Positions 9,121 to 16,560 of a stretch of 64,000 nt of DNA are shown one piece after another. The DNA is taken from the NCBI GenBank assembly GCA_020636215.1, contig JACJYG010000005.1:1240001-1304000 (forward strand). Reading direction: 5' to 3'. Numbering within the stretch: the first letter of the stretch is position 1; each line of letters opens with the position of its first letter. This DNA comes from Lewinellaceae bacterium (GTDB lineage: Bacteria > Bacteroidota > Bacteroidia > Chitinophagales > Saprospiraceae). Both the position numbers and the translations under genes were made by a program. Under the pieces are notes generated by a model. That model made no database searches. It saw nothing but the letters and a program-made list of their open reading frames with translations, and was not told the origin of the DNA.

Positions 9121-10968
9121 CTACCAGCCTGCTATTACAAACGGCGATGTTTTTACGCCTTGGTCCGTACTGAGCCGCAGCAGGTAGGCGCCGGCCGGCA
9201 GGCCGCCCAGGCCGATCGTTAGCTTTTCTTCCCGGATGGAGTTAAACTCCAGAACCTTCAGCACCTGGCCCGACGCAGTAGCGAGGATGACCATTGCCGG
9301 GCTCCCTTGCTGCAGGTTTACTTCGACATTCAGCATATCCATAGCTGGGTTCGGGAATACCTTCAGGGCTTCTTCCCGCAGTGTTTCCCGGGCCGGGCTG
9401 GCTACCAATTCCACTTGCATGCGCAGTACAGCCGCCAGGCCGGGGCCGAATCCATCCAGGAACCATTTATTGCGAAAGACGACGGTAGATAGTTGGAAAT
9501 AATCGATATCATCATTAAAAGCCTGTAAGAGCACATTGGAGGGGCCTTCGAAAGCACTGGACAGAAAGTACCGGCTTCCGGGCTCGAGTATTATCGGGTT
9601 GCCGTTCAGGGTTTGGAGCGGGACGGATATGAGGCTGAAATTCAGGTCCGACTCTGAGAAAATATAGTCTCCAACTCCTACCAATTCAAGGCTTTCATCG
9701 GAAGCAATGTCAAAGTTGCTGAAATCAGGGCTGACGGTTTCCTTTACCTTAAACAACAATATGCTGGCCTGCTTGCCGGCCAGCGGCCCTTCCGCTGGGT
9801 TGACGGCAACAGAAAAGGTTGCTCTTTCAACGAAAAAGTTATCGGCGGCCAGAGGGCTGATGTGATAGAAATTGGCAATTCGATAATCTCCGTTGTCCAG
9901 GGGGCGGGCGCCGAAGTCAAGGTCGTCTTCTTTGGCGAACTGCCGGCTGCTCACCCGGAAAGGTAGTTGCCGGACATTATCGGCAGGGTTGAAGTCTTCC
10001 TGGCCGGCTGCCGACAGCTCGTAGCGCAGGCGGTATTCCCCTTCCGGAAGCATGGGGATGTAGGGAGATGACAGGGAAATAGCAGAATCTTTGCAAAGGG
10101 CGGGCAATTCCGGAATGAGGATACTATCTGAATAAACCTGGCTTGTTCCGCTGGCCTGAATCCGGAGGATGCTGGCCTTCAGTATTACATTGGCGGCAGG
10201 TTGGTTGCCCAGGTTGCTGATGCGGGCGGCAAAGTAGAAAGTGTCAGTGGCGATTTGCCAGGTTGGTTGGGCAAAGTTGGAAGGAGCGTAAAACAGATCC
10301 CCCAGTTGTAGTTCCAGTTCGGGTGGGGTAATGAGTTGTATATCGTCGATCAGCCAGAAGTAATAACGGCCCTGCCAGGTAAATCGAAGTTGGACCGCTG
10401 CCTGGTTGGCGGCCACTGCTGAGATATCGAGCACCACAATATCATCGGGGAGGGTGCTGCCGTTCTCCGTTACGGCGCGATTGATGGGGAAATCGGCCCA
10501 ATTCAGGCCCCCGTCGCTCGATACTTCCAGGCGGGTGGAGACATCATTGGCGTTGGCGCGGGCGTATTGATTGAATTTCAAATAGACGATCTCTTGTCCG
10601 GAACAATCGATGGCAGGAGAGGTAAGGGAGCCCGAATGATTACCGGGGAATGGGCCCTGGCCGACATTGACGCCTCCTGAGTCATAAACGTCGGAATTGT
10701 ACATGGCTACTCCGCCTGCGGCGGAAGGGGAGGCAATGGGGGGGCGGTTGTTCCAAAACAAGGCAGGAGTTTGAACAGCGTGGATTCGAGCACTATCGCC
10801 GCGCCCTGTCGCCGACCATTGCCAAACGGCGCCTTCCGGGTAGCCGGCGCTGATTTCCCAGTTGGATGGGATGCCTCCGCTAAATGTTTCCTCGAATAGA
10901 ATGTTAGGCTGGGCGCCAATGGTGTAGGCCAGCATCATGGAGGCAATGGAGAAGAGGATATTTTTCAT
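9121..10968 (-). CDS. Secreted protein with T9SS type A sorting domain
   Basis: 615 residues. A Sec signal peptide (MKNILFSIASMMLAYTIGAQ) is followed by a jelly-roll-like module with ETFSGGIPSNW at the start and WLIDDIQL at its end (about residues 28-215), a pattern seen in MAM/concanavalin-like adhesive or carbohydrate-binding domains. The middle contains a CARDB-like stretch (about 220-345). The last ~80 residues are a type IX sorting domain: KVFPNPAMDMLNVEV, then GLPAGAYLLRLSTDQG. The protein is expected to cross the outer membrane through T9SS and be attached or released. No catalytic motif was recognised. Confidence 0.85.
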   Translation of the reverse strand: MKNILFSIASMMLAYTIGAQPNILFEETFSGGIPSNWEISAGYPEGAVWQWSATGRGDSARIHAVQTPALFWNNRPPIASPSAAGGVAMYNSDVYDSGGVNVGQGPFPGNHSGSLTSPAIDCSGQEIVYLKFNQYARANANDVSTRLEVSSDGGLNWADFPINRAVTENGSTLPDDIVVLDISAVAANQAAVQLRFTWQGRYYFWLIDDIQLITPPELELQLGDLFYAPSNFAQPTWQIATDTFYFAARISNLGNQPAANVILKASILRIQASGTSQVYSDSILIPELPALCKDSAISLSSPYIPMLPEGEYRLRYELSAAGQEDFNPADNVRQLPFRVSSRQFAKEDDLDFGARPLDNGDYRIANFYHISPLAADNFFVERATFSVAVNPAEGPLAGKQASILLFKVKETVSPDFSNFDIASDESLELVGVGDYIFSESDLNFSLISVPLQTLNGNPIILEPGSRYFLSSAFEGPSNVLLQAFNDDIDYFQLSTVVFRNKWFLDGFGPGLAAVLRMQVELVASPARETLREEALKVFPNPAMDMLNVEVNLQQGSPAMVILATASGQVLKVLEFNSIREEKLTIGLGGLPAGAYLLRLSTDQGVKTSPFVIAGW

Positions 10969-10996
10969 AAACCCAAGGCGCCGAATAAGAAGAGGT

Positions 10997-11029
10997 AAAA
11001 AAAGCCAGCCCTGGTGTCCCCTGGCTGGC
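10997..11029 (-). terminator. Terminator of the A-type Fe-S carrier gene
   Basis: On the minus strand GCCAGCC pairs with GGCTGGC (11004-11010 with 11023-11029), followed by a run of T residues at 11003-10997. It lies 32 bp after the stop codon of the Fe-S carrier gene and before the next gene's ATG: a textbook intrinsic terminator. Confidence 0.8.
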
Positions 11030-11061
11030 TCCTGTTTTTTTAAATATCAATATCTCCAGGC

Positions 11062-11418
11062 CTAGGCAGAGAAAGAACTGCCACACCCGCAAGTTTCGCT
11101 GGCATTAGGGTTGTTAAAAGAAAAACCCCGGTTGTTGAGCCCATCTTCCCAGTCGACTTCCATGCCAAGCAAGTAGATGGCGTGAGATTTCTGCATTAAT
11201 ACCTTGATTCCGGAAATCTCGAAAACATCATCATTTTCCTTTTGCAGGTCGAAGCCGAGGATATAAGAAAAGCCCGAGCAGCCGCCACCTTTGACCCCCA
11301 CCCTCAGGCCATGGTCATCGGAGATGTTTTGCTCCTCCTTGATGCGGCCTAATTCCCGGATGGCGCCTTCCGTCAGAGAAATAGGCGACAGGCTTACTGC
11401 ATTTTTCAATTCACTCAT
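11062..11418 (-). CDS. A-type iron-sulfur carrier (HesB/IscA/SufA family)
   Basis: 118 residues from ATG 11418. A-type carriers hold and deliver Fe-S clusters during cofactor assembly. Conserved features: LTEGAIRELGRI near the N-terminus, VGVKGGGCSGFSY with the first cysteine, GFSFNNPNA and the C-terminal C-x-C pair in ETCGCGSSFSA. An upstream in-frame TTG at 11430 is less likely. The gene has its own promoter and terminator, so it is not in a suf or isc operon here; which of IscA, SufA or ErpA it corresponds to cannot be decided. Confidence 0.93.
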   Translation of the reverse strand: MSELKNAVSLSPISLTEGAIRELGRIKEEQNISDDHGLRVGVKGGGCSGFSYILGFDLQKENDDVFEISGIKVLMQKSHAIYLLGMEVDWEDGLNNRGFSFNNPNASETCGCGSSFSA

Positions 11419-11446
11419 AAGCTTGGGCAATTTTATTCAATGGATA

Positions 11447-11477
11447 CAAATATAATATTCTGTTGACAATTCACCAA
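11447..11477 (-). promoter_or_regulatory. Promoter of the A-type Fe-S carrier gene
   Basis: On the minus strand a TTG (11475-11477) is followed after 20 bp by TATATTTG (11447-11454), fully matching the Bacteroidota promoter consensus. The predicted leader to the ATG at 11418 is about 23 nt. Confidence 0.65.
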
Positions 11478-11573
11478 TGGGAACAGACAAAAGGGGCTTT
11501 TGGTTTTACCCGCCTGGCTTGTTCGTAGTTGAATAATTTTTTGGTAGCTTTACCCAAAATCAGTCAAATCCTT

Positions 11574-12107
11574 ATGCCTATCTGGTTGTCGTTTATCCTG
11601 GAAATCCTTAAACTGGCTGTACCGGCCCTTATCGTTTTCCTAACCGCATATTATGTGTTGAAAGCCTATCTGGATAACCAATTGCGGCTCAAATCAATAG
11701 AGCTTCGCCAAAGCCAGCAGCAAACCACCCTGCCCCTTCGGCTACAGGCGTATGAACGGCTTTCCCTTTTTTGCGAACGCATTTCCATTCCCAGCCTTCT
11801 GTTGCGGGTTCGCCAGGACGCCATGTCGTCCGGAGAATTGCGCCTGTCTCTTTTACTGGCCATCCAACAGGAATACGAACACAACATTACCCAGCAAGTC
11901 TACGTATCCGGGCAATTGTGGGAAATTATCAAAATGGCCCGCGACGAAGCCGTGAATATTGTAACGCTGGTGGCGGAAAAAGTGGACGCCAAAGCCAGCA
12001 GCAAGGACCTGGCCCAGGCTCTGTTCCATTTCCTGAATCAACGCGAATCCACCGTCGTGGAAAAAGCCTTGCTCGCGATCAAAAAGGAAGCAGGGGCTAT
12101 CTTTTGA
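11574..12107 (+). CDS. Uncharacterised single-TM protein
   Basis: 177 residues from ATG 11574; the upstream in-frame TTG at 11529 is less likely. One N-terminal membrane segment (WLSFILEILKLAVPALIVFLTAYYVL cut at both ends by polar residues) is followed by a charged alpha-helical cytosolic part with RLQAYERLSLFCERI and EYEHNITQQVYVSG. It resembles a family of small Bacteroidota membrane proteins without known function. The following genes at 12212 and 12438 run in the same direction and may be co-transcribed. Confidence 0.75.
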   Translation: MPIWLSFILEILKLAVPALIVFLTAYYVLKAYLDNQLRLKSIELRQSQQQTTLPLRLQAYERLSLFCERISIPSLLLRVRQDAMSSGELRLSLLLAIQQEYEHNITQQVYVSGQLWEIIKMARDEAVNIVTLVAEKVDAKASSKDLAQALFHFLNQRESTVVEKALLAIKKEAGAIF

Positions 12108-12211
12108 GCCTTTTTAAATTTGGCGCCCCGGATAAATTAATATAGCCATTACTTTAAATATTGCCCGATCATCCGTATCTTAAAGGTAAAGAATACCATA
12201 GACTCGTAAAT

Positions 12212-12481
12212 ATGGACGCTAGTCAGCAAAAGGAGCTTTTACTCTGCGCACTCAAACATTTTGATATTGATGTCCTGGAGGCAAACAGCCAATGTATTCT
12301 GCTCCATAACAATTATGCGATTTCCTTAGCCGATACCGATACTCCTCACTATCAGCTTCTGCAAGCAGGCCGGCCTGGCGAATCCTTTTCTGACGTTGTC
12401 AAGTTATGTACGTTTATCAAAATACACCTGGATCTGAATGAGGAAGTTGGAGTTAAAAATAGTAGCGCTGGCAAGCAGTGA
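12212..12481 (+). CDS. Small hypothetical protein overlapping the BFN gene
   Basis: 89 residues from ATG 12212. The sequence (MDASQQKELLLCALKHF, then QCILLHNNYAISLAD) suggests a small cytosolic alpha/beta protein; no family was recognised. Its last 44 bp overlap the start of the bifunctional-nuclease gene in another frame, which argues for translational coupling. A TAAATTTG element (12115-12122) upstream may be its -7 box. It could have a role linked to the BFN protein, but nothing in the sequence states it. Confidence 0.68.
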   Translation: MDASQQKELLLCALKHFDIDVLEANSQCILLHNNYAISLADTDTPHYQLLQAGRPGESFSDVVKLCTFIKIHLDLNEEVGVKNSSAGKQ

Positions 12482-13016
12482 GTCACAGGCCAATAGTTTT
12501 GTCGTCGTCCTGAAAGAAGAAGTGGGGCGCCGCCGCTTACCAGTAGTGATTGGCGCCTTTGAAGCCCAGGCCATTGCGCTGGCGCTGGAAAACGTTCATA
12601 CTAACCGGCCCATGACCCACGACCTGTTCAAGAACGCCCTGGTCGCTTTGGGTATCCATCTTAAAGAAGTTATTATTTCCGACCTGAAATTCGGAGTCTT
12701 TTATGCTACCCTCGTATGTGAACAAATAGACGGTACTACCCTGGAATTGGACGCCCGCACCTCCGATGCCATCGCCCTGGCCGTCCGCTTTAGCTGCCCC
12801 ATTTCCGTTTATGACTTTATTATGGACGAGGCAGGCATTATCATTGACCAGCCATCCGCTTCCAGCCCTTCACCTCCCGGGAAAAACAAGCCCCTGCGCA
12901 CTTACTCGGATAGCGAACTGAGCCAAATGTTGGACGAGGCCTTAACCAACGAGGACTACGAGCGGGCAGCTGAGATTCGAGATGAAATCCAGCGCAGGGA
13001 GAATGGGAATTCCTGA
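12438..13016 (+). CDS. Bifunctional nuclease (BFN/DUF151) domain protein with UVR motif
   Basis: 192 residues. Residues 1-135 form a BFN domain (VVVLKEEVGRRRLPVVIGAF, LDARTSDAIALAVR), a fold reported to act as nuclease in plants and widespread in bacteria. The C-terminus (about 160-190) is a UvrB/UvrC-type UVR helical hairpin, LDEALTNEDYERAAEIRDEI, used for protein contacts in UvrB, UvrC and McsA. This BFN-UVR fusion is common in Bacteroidota. The ATG at 12438 lies inside the upstream gene. Its stop codon abuts that of the convergent Clp-like gene. Confidence 0.9.
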   Translation: MRKLELKIVALASSESQANSFVVVLKEEVGRRRLPVVIGAFEAQAIALALENVHTNRPMTHDLFKNALVALGIHLKEVIISDLKFGVFYATLVCEQIDGTTLELDARTSDAIALAVRFSCPISVYDFIMDEAGIIIDQPSASSPSPPGKNKPLRTYSDSELSQMLDEALTNEDYERAAEIRDEIQRRENGNS

Positions 13017-16000
13017 TCATTCAACGCTATTCTTTCCGGAGTTTCCCATCGGATCAATTACCGGCCGAAGCTCCGGCGCCAGTCCGGCATAGAGCAACAA
13101 TTTGAATTCGTTTGGAGTGATGTTGAGGGCATTGGAATAACCGGTGCGCAGGTCGGTCAGTGTGTCGCGGTTGTTATAGATGCGCACAACCCGGTAAGCC
13201 TGCTCTTCCGGAAGGCCCGATTGGAGCGATACGATGACAGGAATGGGGTTTTGATGTGCCCGGTAGAACAGATGAACCCCTTCTTCTCCCTTAAAAAGCT
13301 CCAGCAGGCCATATGCCTCCGCTTCAATGAAGCCTTTTTTAGGGTGGATCTTATGGGGGATATCCAGCATGGCGAGCACCTGGGCGTATTTTTGCAGCAG
13401 AAATTCCACTTCCCAACTCCCCATTCCACTTATATAAGAACTCACGGTCAATCGGGCCTTTTGCAAGTCATCCCGGAAAACATATTGCAGTTGTAGTTTT
13501 AGCAGCGCCACATCGAGAAAGTGGTTGAGAAACTCTGTTTTGAGGCTGTCAAACGAAGTGGCGCCGTACTGATAGGCATCACTGACTTCCCGTAGGCCTT
13601 CTTCCTGGAAAAGGCGGTCTTTCAGGTTTTCCCGCACGCCCTTTGCAGACCAGTCCTTTTTAGGCACCAGGCCGGTGGGTTTAAGGCGGTAGGGGATGGC
13701 CGGGCGGTATTTGTAGTTTCGGTCGCGAAAAGCGAGGCTAATATCCCTGATGGCTGCCCTGGTGTCCTCCACTTTGTCTTTAAACTGATAATACTGCCAT
13801 CCCAGGCCACTGGAAGCCTGCCCTTCGGCGTACACCAAAGGTTGGCCATGTTCCCCCCACTGTTCCTCGTACTCGTCCAATCTGGCTTTCACACTGGCAA
13901 GTGAATGCAGGAGTTGGTTGTAAAAACCTTTGCCTCTGGTTTCTTCGGGCAGGCGAGGAAGCCATTCTTCTTCAACAGTGCTTACGAAATCCAGGGGGCG
14001 AATTCGCGGTGTCAGATGGCCGCCCTCCAGCAGGATGTCAAAGAGGATGGGCGTATCTACGCTTGTAGAGATCAGTTGCTCGGCAGAAAGGGTAGTCAGG
14101 TCGCGTTCAATCTGCCGTTTCAGGGCCCGGCCGCCCATGCGGGCATCGAACCCACGCCGGGCTACCCATTCCAATGCTTCCTTGGAAATATTGAGGATAG
14201 TCGTACGCCGCACAAAACCATCGCGTTGTAATAACTCCCGGATTTGCAGGCGGGCGATGTCCAGGATATGTTCCAGGGCCAGGGCCTTAAAGATAACGAC
14301 CTGGCCGATGCGGTTGATGAATTCCGGACGGAACTCATTCTCCATAGCGCGCCGGTAAGCTTCCGCTTCGCGTTGTGGAGATTCGACATAGCCCAGTTGG
14401 GAAGCCGCCTGGCGGGCCCCAACATTGGAGGTCATGATGATGATGGTATTGGTGAAATCTACCGTTCGGCCCAGGCTATCGGTCAACCGGCCGTCATCCA
14501 ACAGTTGCAGCAATAGGTCATGAACCAGTGGATGGGCTTTTTCGATCTCGTCGAGCAGGATAATGCCGAAAGGGCGATACCGCACAGTGCCGGTGAGTTG
14601 GCCTTCGGGGTTGTACTCGTCACCGATCAGGCGCTGCAGCGCACCGGCGTCGATATATTCATTCATGTCGAAGCGGATGAGGTGCGCTTCGTTGCCCATG
14701 AGGTATTGGGCGAGCACTTTGGCAGCTTGTGTTTTACCGACACCGGTAGGCCCTATGAACAGGAAGGAGGCCAGCGGTTTTTGCTTATCCGCCAGCTTGG
14801 CCTTAATGATATGGACAATATTGGACAGGGCTTCCACCGCCTGTGGTTGCCCAACCAGTTCCTGCGCGATCAGGTTGTGCACTTCCTGTTCCTGTAATTG
14901 CTGGCTGGAATCGAAGATGCGTTCTTCCAGGCCGCTGAAGGCCCTGAATTCTTCGCGCACTTCCGGGGCATTGGCCTGCCGGTACCGGTATTTGACTGCC
15001 AGTTGTTGCATCAGCTTAATGACACTACCCGGAAGGGGTTTGTTGCGGAGGTAGTTGCGCTGGATCGCGAGCAATTGCTGGACGGCCTGGATGGTGATCG
15101 TGCAATCCTGTTCCCGTTCCAGGGCGCGCCGTTTTTGCAGGATGATCCTCGTTGCCGTTTCTATGTTTGGCTCATCGAGGCGGATAACCTGGAAGAGGTT
15201 GCTGAAGCGACGGCCTTTTTCCTGGAGGATATTCCATTCTTCAGGGGTGGCCAGGAGGGTGAGCTGAAGCTGCCGTTTTTCCAGGTAAGGCCGCAACACA
15301 TCACTAAGCGTCATATTGTTCTGTGCCGACTTGCCGATGCGCAGCAGGGCGACCGGATTGTCGATGAGCATCTTGTCGCTGGTTTTTGCGGTTTCGGCAG
15401 GCTGGCGGATAAAACTGATAATGGATTCAAAGCGCTTTTGCCACATTCCTACAATACTCATCCCGGCGATAATGCGGGTAGGGTCAATATGCCAAACGCG
15501 TTGGGATCGGCCCTTTTTAGGTTGGTAGAACCCATTCTCGTACCGCCAGATCGCTTCATGGATCAGGGTGTGTTTGCCTACTCCCTCAGGGCCGACGATG
15601 GCGAGCGGGGTATTATTGGGGTGAAAGAGGATCTGGTATACCTGGCTTACCCATTCTTCCCGGTAATAAGCGCGGTGCAATTCAGCCGGAAATAGGGCAT
15701 TGAGGTCTTGTCCGGTTCGCTCGGCTTCCACGGCCCCATCAAAGCTGGTTTCTCCTATCAGTGTGGAGAACAACCAGTTGTTGGCGGGCTCCTCAAACTG
15801 AAAGGGCGATTGCCCGATGTTGACCGGCACTTCAATGGTAGTAATAAACTCCCGCTTGCTGGCGAAATATATCTCAGGTTCCAATTCACCTTGCGCCTCC
15901 TGCCGGAGCTGGCGAAGCAGATAGTGAATCACCCTTTTGGCTTCCTGCTCGATATCCACTTTCCCATCGCTACCGGGCGCGGCCATGAACAGGAAATTGT

Positions 16001-16346
16001 TGAGGCCGGGCAGGCAAATGAAAAGCTGCTCTTTCAGCGTGAAGGATACCAAGCCGAATGGCCCGCTGACATACTGGCGGCCGAGATTGAACCCGAAATC
16101 GTACTGCAGGTACTGCAATTCCGGACGGAACAGCAGCCAAAGTAGTTGGGGGGCATTTTGCCGGTCGAAAGAAAAACCTTTGAATAACTGCCGCACTTCC
16201 TTTTGATATTGCGCTACGGCATTGTCATAACGCCGATGGGCCGCCACCGGATAATTAAGGAAGAGAGGGCGTAGATAATAGTGTACCTTGCCTTCAACTT
16301 CGGCATCCTTGACAAGTGTCGGTATTTTTAGCTTAACGGTGGCCAT
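13017..16346 (-). CDS. Clp/Hsp100-like double AAA+ ATPase with C-terminal RF2-like (PCRF) module
   Basis: 1109 residues from ATG 16346. Residues 1-240 are an unrecognised N-domain without Clp-N repeats. AAA-1 has Walker A GPEGVGKHT (about 252-260), but its Walker B region reads MLIDNPVALL, so the catalytic Glu is replaced. AAA-2 is canonical: Walker A GPTGVGKTQ (about 533), Walker B IILLDEIEKAHP (about 595), sensor-1 IIIMTSNVGA and a ClpB-type small domain ending about 790. Residues 805-1109 are unusual: EAYGLLELFKGEEGVH and VVRIYNN...TLTDLRTGY resemble the PCRF domain and C-terminal tail of release factor 2, and no GGQ motif is present. Inferred role: an unfoldase acting on ribosome-associated substrates. 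No type VI secretion gene is nearby. Confidence 0.82.
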   Translation of the reverse strand: MATVKLKIPTLVKDAEVEGKVHYYLRPLFLNYPVAAHRRYDNAVAQYQKEVRQLFKGFSFDRQNAPQLLWLLFRPELQYLQYDFGFNLGRQYVSGPFGLVSFTLKEQLFICLPGLNNFLFMAAPGSDGKVDIEQEAKRVIHYLLRQLRQEAQGELEPEIYFASKREFITTIEVPVNIGQSPFQFEEPANNWLFSTLIGETSFDGAVEAERTGQDLNALFPAELHRAYYREEWVSQVYQILFHPNNTPLAIVGPEGVGKHTLIHEAIWRYENGFYQPKKGRSQRVWHIDPTRIIAGMSIVGMWQKRFESIISFIRQPAETAKTSDKMLIDNPVALLRIGKSAQNNMTLSDVLRPYLEKRQLQLTLLATPEEWNILQEKGRRFSNLFQVIRLDEPNIETATRIILQKRRALEREQDCTITIQAVQQLLAIQRNYLRNKPLPGSVIKLMQQLAVKYRYRQANAPEVREEFRAFSGLEERIFDSSQQLQEQEVHNLIAQELVGQPQAVEALSNIVHIIKAKLADKQKPLASFLFIGPTGVGKTQAAKVLAQYLMGNEAHLIRFDMNEYIDAGALQRLIGDEYNPEGQLTGTVRYRPFGIILLDEIEKAHPLVHDLLLQLLDDGRLTDSLGRTVDFTNTIIIMTSNVGARQAASQLGYVESPQREAEAYRRAMENEFRPEFINRIGQVVIFKALALEHILDIARLQIRELLQRDGFVRRTTILNISKEALEWVARRGFDARMGGRALKRQIERDLTTLSAEQLISTSVDTPILFDILLEGGHLTPRIRPLDFVSTVEEEWLPRLPEETRGKGFYNQLLHSLASVKARLDEYEEQWGEHGQPLVYAEGQASSGLGWQYYQFKDKVEDTRAAIRDISLAFRDRNYKYRPAIPYRLKPTGLVPKKDWSAKGVRENLKDRLFQEEGLREVSDAYQYGATSFDSLKTEFLNHFLDVALLKLQLQYVFRDDLQKARLTVSSYISGMGSWEVEFLLQKYAQVLAMLDIPHKIHPKKGFIEAEAYGLLELFKGEEGVHLFYRAHQNPIPVIVSLQSGLPEEQAYRVVRIYNNRDTLTDLRTGYSNALNITPNEFKLLLYAGLAPELRPVIDPMGNSGKNSVE

Positions 16347-16560
16347 CAGATTATTAAGCGTCACGTGCTCTAAGCCCGGAAAGATAGTAATTCCTGAGAA
16401 AGGCGCAGGTGGATCAGGCAGCATTTTCCAGCCAAGTATAGTTATCTGTAATAAAAAGCTGTATTTTGCTTGGTGGATACCCGAAATTCGTAAAAACTTT
16501 AACGGTCTTTACGCCTATTTTTTATCTTTAAAATACAAAATTCAAAACGATTGAAGTAGA

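Noticed and set aside
11062..11477. suf/isc operon
   Set aside because: The A-type carrier has its own promoter and terminator and no Fe-S assembly neighbours.
14898..15695. 265-codon open frame antisense to the Clp-like gene
   Set aside because: No start signal or family match; the opposite strand has clear AAA+ motifs.
13017..16346. Type VI secretion ClpV
   Set aside because: No T6SS gene in the window, no Clp-N repeats, and the C-terminus is RF2-like.
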